Made by a program: the position numbers and the translations under genes. Shown here piece by piece: positions 9,933 through 20,600 of a stretch of 64,000 nt of DNA (positions are counted from its first letter, which is position 1; every line of letters starts with the position of its first letter). The stretch lies in the NCBI GenBank assembly GCA_963576735.1, contig OY755176.1, forward strand, positions 15,857,423 through 15,921,422, in the 5' to 3' direction. Under the pieces are notes generated by a model. That model saw nothing but the letters and a program-made list of their open reading frames with translations, made no database searches and was not told the DNA's origin. This DNA is from Bedellia somnulentella (taxonomy: Eukaryota; Arthropoda; Insecta; Lepidoptera; Bedelliidae).

Positions 9933-11132
9933 ATGTCAGAACCATATATAATTATCAAAGAGAAGTTGAAAGCCATAAGGACCTATCTCTGTAAAATAGG
10001 CCCAAAAAGAAGGACAGGAAATATTTTAGACAAAAAAATTTTTGAAGCTGAACAATTGTATTTAGAATATGAGGAATTAATAAGTAAATTTACTACTTTA
10101 GTAAGCCAAAAATTGGTTGAAAAGAGTATCATTGATGAAGTGTATATTGAAATTAAAGAAATTGTAACTTTATATAGTGAGATTCAAGCTTATTGTAAGC
10201 AGGAAAAATCATCAAAAAAGGATACTTTCGATTTAAAGACTGCGTTGAACTTATTACCAGTAATTAATGATGACCAGACCAGTATTAAACAACTTATCGA
10301 TAATATCGATTATTATGGATCATTGTTGAAAAGTTCGGAATGTCAACAAAACTTAATTAAATTTGTCTTAAAAAGCCGATTATCTCAATCAGCAAAAATT
10401 AAATTGCAAAATAATTACGCTAATATTGCTAGCCTGTTAGAGGACATGCGCACTGTACTGTTGGCTCAAAAGGGCGCAACCGCCATTCAAACAAAGTTGC
10501 AACAGATAAGGCAGGATGATAGATCTATTAGTGAGTTTGGGAAAGAACTTTCGGAGTTATTTGTGGATCTTACTATTTCCCAAGCCAACGGAAACTCAGA
10601 AAGCTTTTCAGTCTTAAAACCTCTGAATGAAAAAACCGCTATCAAAAAGTTTGGCGATGGTTTGAGGAATAGAAGGATTAGTACAATAATTGCAGCCCGG
10701 AATTTTACTTCATTAAAGGACGCAATACAGGCAGCGGTCGACGAGGAGGTGTCGTCTCCTGGTACTTCAGGACAAGTACTTAATATGAATACCAATTCTC
10801 ATAAAAATTACAATTTCAGGAATCGTGGTAATTATTATCAAGGCAGGAACTTCAACACAAGAAGCTTTCATTGCGGCCATTTCTCTAATTTTCGTGGTAG
10901 GCCGCCACACATGCAGCCCGAACAATCCTCACGTGGTCATTACTGGAAACGAGGTACGTCCCGCACGAGCCACGCAGCCGGCAGAGGCAGAGGTCGGTAC
11001 CCAGGTAAGTCATATTATACAAATAACAATTTTACAGGACGAAGTCGGAGGAATAATATCAACTTCATGGACAACACGCAATCTAATACAGCTGAAAAAC
11101 CTGAAAATTTGAACCAGTTTTTTCGTGACTAA
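9933..11132 (+). CDS. Gag polyprotein of LTR element
   Basis: A 399-aa structural protein. The N-terminal two thirds are helical and rich in Lys/Glu/Leu, as expected of a capsid. The C-terminal third is rich in Arg, Gly, Asn and Tyr with RG repeats (GRGRGRYPG). No CCHC zinc knuckle is present, so RNA binding probably uses the RG-rich tail. The last codons before the TAA stop (11130-11132) read CAG TTT TTT CGT GAC. Confidence 0.85.
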   Translation: MSEPYIIIKEKLKAIRTYLCKIGPKRRTGNILDKKIFEAEQLYLEYEELISKFTTLVSQKLVEKSIIDEVYIEIKEIVTLYSEIQAYCKQEKSSKKDTFDLKTALNLLPVINDDQTSIKQLIDNIDYYGSLLKSSECQQNLIKFVLKSRLSQSAKIKLQNNYANIASLLEDMRTVLLAQKGATAIQTKLQQIRQDDRSISEFGKELSELFVDLTISQANGNSESFSVLKPLNEKTAIKKFGDGLRNRRISTIIAARNFTSLKDAIQAAVDEEVSSPGTSGQVLNMNTNSHKNYNFRNRGNYYQGRNFNTRSFHCGHFSNFRGRPPHMQPEQSSRGHYWKRGTSRTSHAAGRGRGRYPGKSYYTNNNFTGRSRRNNINFMDNTQSNTAEKPENLNQFFRD

Positions 11133-14100
11133 CCATTATATGTTTGCATGTGATAATTCCCTTACAGTACAATTAACACTTAACAACCAGTGTTATGATT
11201 GGTTAATTGACACCGGCGCTACCATTTCGGCTATAAAGTATAAACATTGTGTTGAACAGAACTTAATGATACATGAGCAGCGAACTCTAATTAAGGGCAT
11301 CGGCGGTGTGTTAGAGACTATCGGATACGTGTGTTTGTCATTAACCGCTTATGACAAAGTATTTGATCATATATTTTATGTTTTTAAAACACTCCCGTGT
11401 AAGTCTTACGGCATTTTAGGTCATGACTTCTTAAATAAATATAAAGCAAATTTAGATTTACATACGAATTCCATAACAATAACTAATATATACAACGAGT
11501 CGATTACATTACCAATGCGTCACGGTTATGCGAAAGAAGTACTTTCAATACCGCCTCGATCGGAATCTATACATTTTGTTGACACTATCGAAAGTAATGA
11601 TATCATAATTTGTTCTAATGAACTAAGCGATGGCGTTTACATGGCTAACTCTTTAGCGAGGCCAAGGAATGGTAAAATACCGGTGAAAATTTTAAACACA
11701 ACCGACAAAGAGGTATATTTAAATAACTTTAATATTGTGACTCAGCGCTTAAGTGACTATAAGGTATGCGTTTTTGATAAGTGTAAGAATAATTCGGATA
11801 GAGTAAAACAATTATTTTCTATTTTAAAACTGAGTCATTTGAATACTGAGGAGAAAAGGTCAATAGAGACGATCTGTGCTAAATATCCCGATATCTTTCA
11901 TTTGCCTGGAGACAAATTAACAACTACAAATTTAGGTGAACAAAATATACATTTAAAACCCAATGCCACACCAGTCTATACAAAACCTTATAGGTTACCG
12001 CATTCCCAAAAGTTAGAAATAAGTAAACAAATAAAACAAATGTTGGATGATGAAATAATTGAACCGACAAATAGTGAGTGGTCAAGCCCCATCTTATTAG
12101 TACCGAAAAAGAGTAATAGTAATGAAAAACAATGGAGATTAGTTATAGACTATCGAAAATTAAACGAAAAAATAGAAGAAGATAAATTTCCATTACCGAA
12201 CATTACTGAAATATTGGATTCTTTGGCAGGTGCGATCTATTTCTCACACTTAGATTGTTTTTCTGGGTATAACCAAATAAATTTATCGGAAAATAGTAGA
12301 AAATATACAGCTTTCAGCCCGGGAAATATTCAAATAAATGAAACGTCAGGAAAACAAGAAAATTATAATTGTGCAGGTCAATTCCAAATGCGAAGACTGC
12401 CACAAGGTCTTAAAATCAGTCCAAATTCATTTTCAAGAATAGTAACACTTGCTATGTCAGGCTTAACTTATGAAAAATGCTTTGTATACCTAGACGATTT
12501 AATAGTTTTCGGAAGGAATTTAGAAAATCACAATAAAAATTTAATTGACGTTTTTGAACGCCTAAGAAAAGTCAATTTAAAACTTAATCCTAATAAGTGT
12601 AACTTTTTACGAAAAGAAATATTATATCTAGGACATATAGTTACAGAAAATGGAGTTCTCCCTGACCCAGAGAAAATAAAAATTATGCAGGAATATCCCG
12701 TTCCTAAAAATTTGAATGATGTTAAGAGATTTGTAGCATTTGCAAATTATTACCGAAAATTTATCAATGGCTTTGCGGAAATTGCTCATCCTTTAAATAA
12801 ACTATGCAGAAAAAATATTCCTTTTATTTGGAACTCCGAGTGTGAAAAGGCGTTTCATAAATTGAAAAATTGTTTGATTACGCCGCCTCTCTTAAGTTAT
12901 CCGGATTTTAGTGACAACAACGAATTCAAGTTGCAAACCGATGCATCTGGTTTTGCTATAGGTGCAATTTTAGCCAACGGTGATAACAAACCAGTTGCTT
13001 ATGCTAGCCGTACATTAAATAAAAACGAACTAAACTATCCAACGATTGAGAAAGAGCTTTTAGCAATAGTGTGGGGAGTTAAACACTTCCGCCCATACTT
13101 ATACGGACGAAAATTTAAGATCTTAACAGACCATAAACCACTTGTATACCTATTTAATATGCGAGATCCAAGTAGTAGACTTTTAAAATTTCGCATGGTT
13201 CTTGAGGAATACGATTTTATTGTAGAATACGTAAAAGGTTCAAGCAATGCTGCCGCGGATGCATTGTCTCGGATAAAACTATCTTCAACTGACTTGAAAG
13301 AAATGAGTGACGTCATCAACGTCATGACGCGCGCGCAAAGAAAGAAAATGACGACGGACAGCAGCGGGTCTGATCAACCCAAAGTTGTAAGTCAAACTTA
13401 TTCAGAATATGTGGAATTATTTTATAGTAATGAGAGAGAATTGAGGAATATTAAAAAACATAATAATAAAATAAAAGAAAGTAAATCGTTAATGTTTGTA
13501 CCACAATTGAAGAAAATATTTATAAAGCCTTTTTCTCAATCACAAAGGACGCGAGACGACTTTGCGAGAGAACTAGTGCAAATGTGTGAAGAGTTTAATA
13601 TTAAAGAGATATACATTGTAAAAAATAATTATAATAATATATTTATTGAAAAATTATTGAAAACAATGAATAAAATGAAAGATGTAACCGGCCCACGTCC
13701 ACGTTTAAATGTGTTAAATAATAATAATATTAAAAGAATAAATGATAAAGATGACAGAAGAGTAATTATTAATGATTTTCATATACTTCCAACCAGTGGT
13801 CATGCTGGAATAAGGAGAATGTATAATAACATAAAGAAATATTATTTTTGGCCTGGATTATACGAGGATGTAAAAAAATTTGTTAACAAATGTGTAAAAT
13901 GTCAAACGCAAAAATATACGAATAAATATATTAAAGAACCAATGGTTATAACTACGACAGCCAACAGTGCTTTTGAAAAAATATATTTGGACATTGTAGG
14001 TCCTTTACCGAAAGATATTTATAACAATGTATACATACTAACAATACAATGTGAACTAACCAAATTTTTAGAAGCTTATCCATTAACCAGTAAAAGTAGC

Positions 14101-14787
14101 ATAGAGGTAGCAAAAAGTATGGTAAGTAATTTCATATTAAGATACGGTATACCCAAAACCATTGCTACAGATCGCGGATCTGAGTTTTTATCCAGCACGT
14201 TACAAGAGATTTGTAGAATACTCCAGATTAAACAACTGAATTCGACAGCATATCATCACCAGACAATTGGTTCACTTGAGAATGCACACAAAAGCTTAGG
14301 TAACTTTCTCCGAATCCAAACAGACAACGACCCAGACAACTGGAGCAATTGGATACCATTTTGGTGCTTTGCCCAAAACACGTCAGTGCATACTTCAACG
14401 GGGTACACACCTTTTGAACTCGTCTTTGGGAAGGTTTGTAATATACCAACTAATCTTATCAAAGAGACAGTTGACCCACTATATAACTACGAAAGTTATC
14501 CTCAGCAATTAAAATATCAGTTACAAATAACTCAAAAACAAGCTAGAGATAATTTAATTAAAAGTAAGACAATAAGAAAAGCATCATACGATACAAACTC
14601 TAATCCTATTACATACTATCCAAATGATTTAATATTGGTCAAAAATGAAACAGGCAATAAGTTCACCAGTATTTATTCAGGTCCTTACAAGGTTATACGA
14701 GATATTCCACCAAATGTCGAAATTGATAAAAATGGAAAAGTTGATTTAGTACATAAGAATAGAACTAAGAAGTATATTACTCTCTAA
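11125..14787 (+). CDS. Pol polyprotein: protease, RT, RNase H, integrase
   Basis: A 1220-aa frame in the +1 phase relative to gag, open from 11113. Positions from the GTG at 11125: protease WLIDTGATIS (Asp29); RT core FVYLDDLIVFG (about 453-463); RNase H LQTDASGFAIGA and TDHKPLVYLF; integrase zinc finger HAGIRRMY...CVKCQ; catalytic Asp956 (LDIVGPLP), Asp1016 (ATDRGSEF) and Glu1052 (GSLENAH), giving the D,D(35)E spacing. No break is visible. The first ATG in frame is 11140, 7 nt after the gag stop. So pol could be made by +1 frameshifting in the 11113-11132 overlap or by reinitiation. Confidence 0.95.
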   Translation: MTNHYMFACDNSLTVQLTLNNQCYDWLIDTGATISAIKYKHCVEQNLMIHEQRTLIKGIGGVLETIGYVCLSLTAYDKVFDHIFYVFKTLPCKSYGILGHDFLNKYKANLDLHTNSITITNIYNESITLPMRHGYAKEVLSIPPRSESIHFVDTIESNDIIICSNELSDGVYMANSLARPRNGKIPVKILNTTDKEVYLNNFNIVTQRLSDYKVCVFDKCKNNSDRVKQLFSILKLSHLNTEEKRSIETICAKYPDIFHLPGDKLTTTNLGEQNIHLKPNATPVYTKPYRLPHSQKLEISKQIKQMLDDEIIEPTNSEWSSPILLVPKKSNSNEKQWRLVIDYRKLNEKIEEDKFPLPNITEILDSLAGAIYFSHLDCFSGYNQINLSENSRKYTAFSPGNIQINETSGKQENYNCAGQFQMRRLPQGLKISPNSFSRIVTLAMSGLTYEKCFVYLDDLIVFGRNLENHNKNLIDVFERLRKVNLKLNPNKCNFLRKEILYLGHIVTENGVLPDPEKIKIMQEYPVPKNLNDVKRFVAFANYYRKFINGFAEIAHPLNKLCRKNIPFIWNSECEKAFHKLKNCLITPPLLSYPDFSDNNEFKLQTDASGFAIGAILANGDNKPVAYASRTLNKNELNYPTIEKELLAIVWGVKHFRPYLYGRKFKILTDHKPLVYLFNMRDPSSRLLKFRMVLEEYDFIVEYVKGSSNAAADALSRIKLSSTDLKEMSDVINVMTRAQRKKMTTDSSGSDQPKVVSQTYSEYVELFYSNERELRNIKKHNNKIKESKSLMFVPQLKKIFIKPFSQSQRTRDDFARELVQMCEEFNIKEIYIVKNNYNNIFIEKLLKTMNKMKDVTGPRPRLNVLNNNNIKRINDKDDRRVIINDFHILPTSGHAGIRRMYNNIKKYYFWPGLYEDVKKFVNKCVKCQTQKYTNKYIKEPMVITTTANSAFEKIYLDIVGPLPKDIYNNVYILTIQCELTKFLEAYPLTSKSSIEVAKSMVSNFILRYGIPKTIATDRGSEFLSSTLQEICRILQIKQLNSTAYHHQTIGSLENAHKSLGNFLRIQTDNDPDNWSNWIPFWCFAQNTSVHTSTGYTPFELVFGKVCNIPTNLIKETVDPLYNYESYPQQLKYQLQITQKQARDNLIKSKTIRKASYDTNSNPITYYPNDLILVKNETGNKFTSIYSGPYKVIRDIPPNVEIDKNGKVDLVHKNRTKKYITL

Positions 14788-14883
14788 TATCCGAATAATA
14801 ATGTAATCTTTAGTTATAAATTTCATATATAACCAATGTAAAAAAAAAAATGAAATGTATTGTCATATTTTTTTTTCTCTTAC

Positions 14884-14892
14884 CGAGGGAGG
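14884..14892 (+). promoter_or_regulatory. Polypurine tract
   Basis: Purine-rich gagggagg directly before the TGT of the 3' LTR, the expected plus-strand primer. Confidence 0.7.
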
Positions 14893-15031
14893 TGTAGAGT
14901 TATATACCTATATCTTATAGCTTCTATCTATATCCTTATTATAGTTCATGGTGCGCACGTGTAATACAAATATATCTTAGTCGAACCTTACTCGTTGTCT
15001 CATTTACTTGTCTCCAACCGCCATCCTTATA
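14893..15031 (+). repeat. 3' LTR (139 bp)
   Basis: Matches the 5' LTR over the full length. Followed by CAAA, which duplicates 9152-9155. Confidence 0.93.
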
Positions 15032-15302
15032 CAAACCATGATACAATTAACACAAATCTTAATATTACTATTTTAACAATGATGTTGGATAGTTTGTATA
15101 ATTGTTATCGACGCAGAAATAAGAAGTTCTTACCTTGACATTAATCGAATATAAATATAATGTAATAAACATCTCGAATGCAAGAAGTTATATTTATCCC
15201 ATTATTCACCTTGTTAGGTACCCCGTAATTCAAAGTTGTACTTTACGTTATTATATTACAAACAATCAAGAGTGTGAGAACATTTAAAATGCCGAATATT
15301 GC

Positions 15303-15448
15303 CTAACGCCCGATTTCTGAATTGAGTATTCTAGCTGAGAACAACTTAAGTATCTTTCTGTCGCATTGAAATCTTAACAACTGAATGAGACAAAATGATA
15401 CTTAAGCCGTTCTCAGCTTGAATACTCAATTCAGAAATCGGGCGTTAG
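15303..15448. mobile_element. Palindromic MITE, 146 bp
   Basis: Both ends read CTAACGCCCGATTTCTGAAT inward. Arms pair for about 50 nt with few mismatches (GCTGAGAAC and CTTAAGTATC continue the match). A collapsed relative lies at 53264-53301. No coding capacity; a duplication could not be fixed. Confidence 0.75.
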
Positions 15449-17420
15449 TCTGATTGATTTAACTCAAATTTTAAATCTGAATCAAAAAAAAAATGTTCGC
15501 GTTAAGGAAGTCACTTAAATAGTTTGGATATTTGAATACAAAAGTCAATATGTCAAAGGTTGCTTTTAAGTCTTTGCATAATATAAAAATAAAATAATAA
15601 ATTATAACATATTTTTAAAGATTGGTTAAAATAGCTAATGGATAAAAATATACCAAGAAAACTTATAGAATTATGTAATCAAAAGTTTGCTAACTGCATT
15701 AGGAATAATATCCTCCCTTCCTTAACTTTTGTTGACATTATATTATGTTTCTTCAGGGTTTTTTTTTCCAATGGACATAAGCATTGCAATATTCCCTGCA
15801 GTAACAAAAAACGTGACACTGAAAGAAAACTTGCATAAACTTTTCTATATTAATTCTTTTCCTGTTATTGTAAAAACTGCTATAACAATTGGCACTCCTA
15901 TATTTTTTGGCAATCTTGTCACCCATTTTGTTTTTCAATTATGTAAAAAGCTGTTCAAGATTATGTTGTCTTCAGAACTTGCCACTAATCGATACCTATT
16001 TTGTATAATGTGTATACATTAGTTAAGTTATACAAAGTTTATGTCGTGTGTACATTATAAATGGTAAAATAAAAGGTAATTGGCGTCTCACGATGTAGTT
16101 ATTTTAAAATAAGCCATGAGGTATACAGTATATACACACAAATATTCAGGTAACTTTATTATCACAAAACGGGATTCGAGTTTTGGCCCCTCGAGTAGAG
16201 TATGAATTAATTTGTTCTTAAAAAATCAGAGTATCAGTAAATATATTTTTGCAAATAGAAAATTGCACATAATTAATCAAATTAACAATTAAAATTATGG
16301 AATGAAAATAAACCACCATTGATATAACTATTGCACATTTTGACTTTAGAATGGTATTTGATCTAATTATATATTAAAAATCAAATAATTGACTTTAAAA
16401 TACAATCATACATACAAAATAAATAATTAAAGTATGTTCTTGAAATTTGTGACATTTGTTTTGATACATTTTTTAATGTATTTGTATTGAATTTAACCAT
16501 ACGTGGTCGGTCATATAAATAATACAATGTCATTTACTAATTGCAATTCATTGCTAATCCGTGGCCAAAAGTGTCATGCGAGTTTCAATCGAAATAAAAT
16601 TGTACTGAAATCTGATTGTTGTTTAATTCATGGAATATAAAGAAATCATATGAACTTCGTTTGCTTACAGTAGACAGGGTAAAACTTTTAAATGGTGTTA
16701 TTTTAATACAATTTGAACTAAAGGTTCTATCTCGAGTGAAACTCTCACTACCCTTTAGATCACGCAAATTAAATAGTAAGTTTTTTTCATACAGGTTGTT
16801 TTTCTATGAAACTACTATGCTTGTCTCTTAAATTTTTATCGTATATGAGTAAAAACACTATGAATTCTATAAATAGTCTAAACATTACATTACTCTAGTG
16901 CACTTATAAACTAAAGTACCTCACCCACCAAAGTCAATATATAAAAAAAAAACAACATAATACCCTCAATCAGATAATCTTAGGTATCACTAGAACCAAG
17001 AGTACTATTTTTTTTTAACAAATTATCCTTCACAAGGCAGCAAAGTTAGTCTTTACCAACGAGTTAGATTTTAAGGAATCGATAGCTGGTATGACTAATT
17101 GCTGACGAGTGTCAAATGAATATTGTCATCACACTTGAGACAGTTTTGTACAATAACCGTCACTTTTTGACCAGGTGTGTTTAAAATGTCATTTTAAAGT
17201 TACATTGATGATATTCTATTAGTGTATTCGAGTAATATTGGTTCATTTTAGTCAGAGATGACTCATTAAATAAATTGCAACATCGAAAGTTCAATGATCT
17301 GAGAATCAGATTGTAAATAGTTGTTTTTATGATTTCTCATATTATAACGATTTTAATACATATTTTTATAAATTTATACCAACAATGAATCCAGAAATAT
17401 AACTGACTTATTTGCATTTT
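15449..17420. other. Intergenic, downstream of ABCD3
   Basis: AT-rich, with no recognised gene. ATTAAA on the minus strand (17421-17426) and AATAAA (about 16157-16162) are candidate poly(A) signals for the ABCD3 transcript. Short frames at 15638-16022 and 16585-16831 have no motif. Confidence 0.4.
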
Positions 17421-17496
17421 TTTAATGTCATCAAACATTAACTAAATATATAACATTTATACTTATCAAACTAGTATAACCATTACTTCGTATGAA

Positions 17497-17631
17497 TCAC
17501 GACCCAAACTCTTGGGTTTCCCCGTCGATTACCCCAAATTTATAGCTTCCACGCCCATCCATTTGTAGATAGTGGTCGTGATGTTTCCATAGTGACTTGC
17601 GATGAGACACAGTGAAAAGAGATATTCCCAT
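17497..17631 (-). CDS. ABCD3 exon 15 (terminal)
   Basis: Acceptor ctatag; reads [19 protein letters not shown] to ...TQEFGS and TGA at 17499-17497. Holds the H-loop histidine (TVSHRKS). Confidence 0.95.
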   Translation of the reverse strand: MGISLFTVSHRKSLWKHHDHYLQMDGRGSYKFGVIDGETQEFGS

Positions 17632-20600
17632 CTATAGGCAAGAAATCGAAATGAGAATTTGTGCAATGCTGTGTATGATTATATTAAATACAAATGGACC
17701 GCCCAGCTATGCATGAAAGTATTACTTTTCACATAGTAAATGGCTAATGGCCGTTTAAGTTGACAAACGTATATATTATAGCCGGCGCAAAAGCCAATCT
17801 AAAATGGGAAAAGGGCCATTTCCCATTTTGCTATGCGTTACAGCGTCAACTAAACTGACCAGGGCTTAGCCTTACACAATTTTAAGCTTTTACCCCCTTT
17901 TCCATAACTCCAACAGTGATATTACTTTATGTCGTAATTCGGGTTACCTTTGGGCTTATGGCTTCTTCAAACACTGTTCACTAGTTATGAATAAGTGTGA
18001 TGATATATTTAACTTATAATTATTCTCATATTTTTCACTCGGTTTGGTAGACCAATAAAATACATACATACATACATATACTCACGGCTATAAATCCCTA
18101 GAAGGGGTAGCTAGAGCTAAGGAATTAGAAATTCCTCAGCCACTTTTGGAAGTTGCGCGGGGAAAATATGGTAAAACAAAGGTTGTGGTGATGGGTCTCC
18201 AACCGCATCGCCCAAAAATCCCTTAAAAGTCCCAATACCGTTAGTCGCCTCTTACGTACACCCACCGGAAGAAATGGGGTAGTGCTATTCTAAGCCGACA
18301 CTTCACAGCAAATATAATAAATATGCAATAAAAATAAAGAAGTTGAATACCTCTCTACAATATTGGTACATCTGTCCTTCCACATCGACTGAGACGGCGC
18401 TCGTGCATTCGTCCAAAATGGCGAACTGCGGCGCGTGGTAGAAAAGACGAGCCATCTGCCACAAATTTATAAAATAATTAAATTAAGATCTGATTTATTA
18501 ATTGCGTAGAAAGAGTGAAAAGTAAAAAAGGTATGCGCTTAAAATTTTAAAATATTTTAAGGTATTAATGAAGTAAACGCCTGATAACGCCAGGGTTTTG
18601 CCACTTGGCAATATCAAGCACTGAGTTAGGACCTAGTTTGTGTTACCATAGTACTAATTTCTAGGTCAAAAATATTGTTTTTTTCACTTTATGTATTGTT
18701 TTTTATATTATATGTGGTGTTATGTTAACACAAATAAACGAGTTATATATCTATCTATAATGCGCATGCTTTATTAAGAAAAAGGTTAACCTAATAACGT
18801 AGAAATTATATATTAATCGTAAAGTAGCAAGTATTTTAACATCTATTTATACAAATTGTAGTTTTAGACAAGCACATAATTAATACTAATATTAATAAAT
18901 TTCTTCGCTTAATCGCTTAATTTAATTAATCGAAAAGATTCGATTTCTTGTAAGTGGAAGGGCGGGCGGTGCACAGTGCATGTTGCATGAAGACTGCAGG
19001 TATTATTTAGCGGAATTAAGCGAAGAAATTTATTAATATTAGTATTGCTATGGATTTCCGCAAAGTAACGCCTGATTCAATCCAAAGCACATAATTATTC
19101 TTGAGCTGGCATGGCATCAACCAGATGTGATAGTATTTTTTATTTTGGTGATTTGAGTATTAATTATGGTGAAAGACTGACACGAACATGTTTCTCTGAC
19201 CATTTTTATATTTGAGAAATCTGAAGCATTTCTGAAAGTTATATTTATTCTATCGATTTACCAAATACTAATGATCCGCCCCGGCTTAGCATGGATGGTA
19301 TTGAATATTTTATACTGCTTACCCCCTACGATATTAAGTGTGATGATATATATCCTATGTCCTTTTCCTAATTCTAGGCTAATTCTCCAACAATTTTCAC
19401 CCAGATCGGTTACTCCGTTCTCGAGTTATAAATACTGTAACTAACACCACTTCCTTTTATATATATAGATTTGATTTGAAAGGGGCCGTACATTTCTTTT
19501 CAGTTTTAATTTTGAACAGTAGTGAACTAGTTTTGTGCATCTACCCAAATAATTAATTTATCGATCTCACCTTCCAAAGGTTGTCTGGAAGAGATCGCTT
19601 TTAGCGATAAGACCGCCAATTGTACCTCACTGTAAACTGTTTGATCATATTATTATATTTGTAAATTTGTGTTTGATGTACAATAAAGAGTTATTCTATT
19701 CTATTCTAGTATTATATAGTGTATGAAGTGCAATAAACACTATTTGTATTGCAGTGTTTATACACATGTAACAATGTCAGTATATTTACCGCCACCCGTT
19801 GTTTCTCTCCGCCGGACAGAACGTCCATCCAGTCGTCGACGCCGTCCCAGCCACCTTCCCGCGCAGTCAGGTATGATAGTTGTACGATTTCTAAGTATCC
19901 AGCTAGTTGTTCGTCTGAACGGCCGCGACGGAGCATCTCTTCGCGGGTGTGAGGGTAGATTATCTGGGGGTAAGATTATGTGTTAGTTTGTAGTTTGGTG
20001 GAATCGTTTGTACATATGCTATGTCTTTTTGGTGAGGGTACATCGCGGTATCAAAGTAAATTGCAGAGATATTAAAAGCTGTAGTTCCTTTTTTTTAACA
20101 GACATGGAGTTTATGAATTCATTGATAGACTTTAAACAGTATAGTTTGCGACAGTACAGTACAGTTTGCGACAGAAGGATGCCCCTGAAATTAAAAGGGA
20201 AAATCTACAAGTCCGTGATAAGACCTGTCATGATGTATGGAAGTGAATGTTGGGCAATGAAAAAGACGGATGAAAGCAAAATGCACGTAGCAGAAATGAG
20301 GATGTTGAGATGGATGTGTGGTGTGACAAGAATGGATAAGATTAGAAACGAGTTTATAAGAGGAAGTGTGAAAGTGGCTCCAGTGACAGAAAAGATTAGA
20401 AGTAATAGGTTACGGTGGTATGGTCATGTAATGAGAAGGGATGAAATGCATGTGACTAAAAAAGTGATGAATATGAGTGTAGATGGATACAAGGGAAGAG
20501 GAAGACCAAAGAAAGTGTGAATGAACTGTGTGAACGATGATATGGAAATAAAAGGTGTAAGCTCCGAAATGGCGTATGACAGAGACGAATGGAAGGGAAA

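Larger units (their letters stand above)
9156..15031 (+). mobile_element. Complete Ty3/gypsy LTR retrotransposon (412/mdg1-like)
   Basis: A 5876-bp element with 139-bp LTRs at 9156-9294 and 14893-15031 that I read as identical base for base. It is flanked by CAAA (9152-9155 and 15032-15035), a 4-bp target duplication usual for Ty3/gypsy. A primer-binding site beginning TGGCGACCGTGAC follows the left LTR; a purine tract (gagggagg) precedes the right LTR. The order is uORF, small membrane ORF, gag, pol (protease, RT, RNase H, integrase). There is no env. Long leader and this primer site resemble the 412/mdg1 group from memory, which needs a tree. All major ORFs are open, so insertion is recent and the copy may be active. 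Confidence 0.95.

Noticed and set aside
11125..14787. Frameshift damage between gag and pol
   Set aside because: A phase change with a short overlap is normal at this junction in retroelements, so it was not called a mutation.
14788..14892. Env gene of the LTR element
   Set aside because: Only about 105 bases lie between the pol stop and the 3' LTR; no room for an envelope ORF.
20008..20520. Intact 170-aa gene
   Set aside because: It is only the C-terminal end of a LINE reverse transcriptase, with the catalytic core missing.
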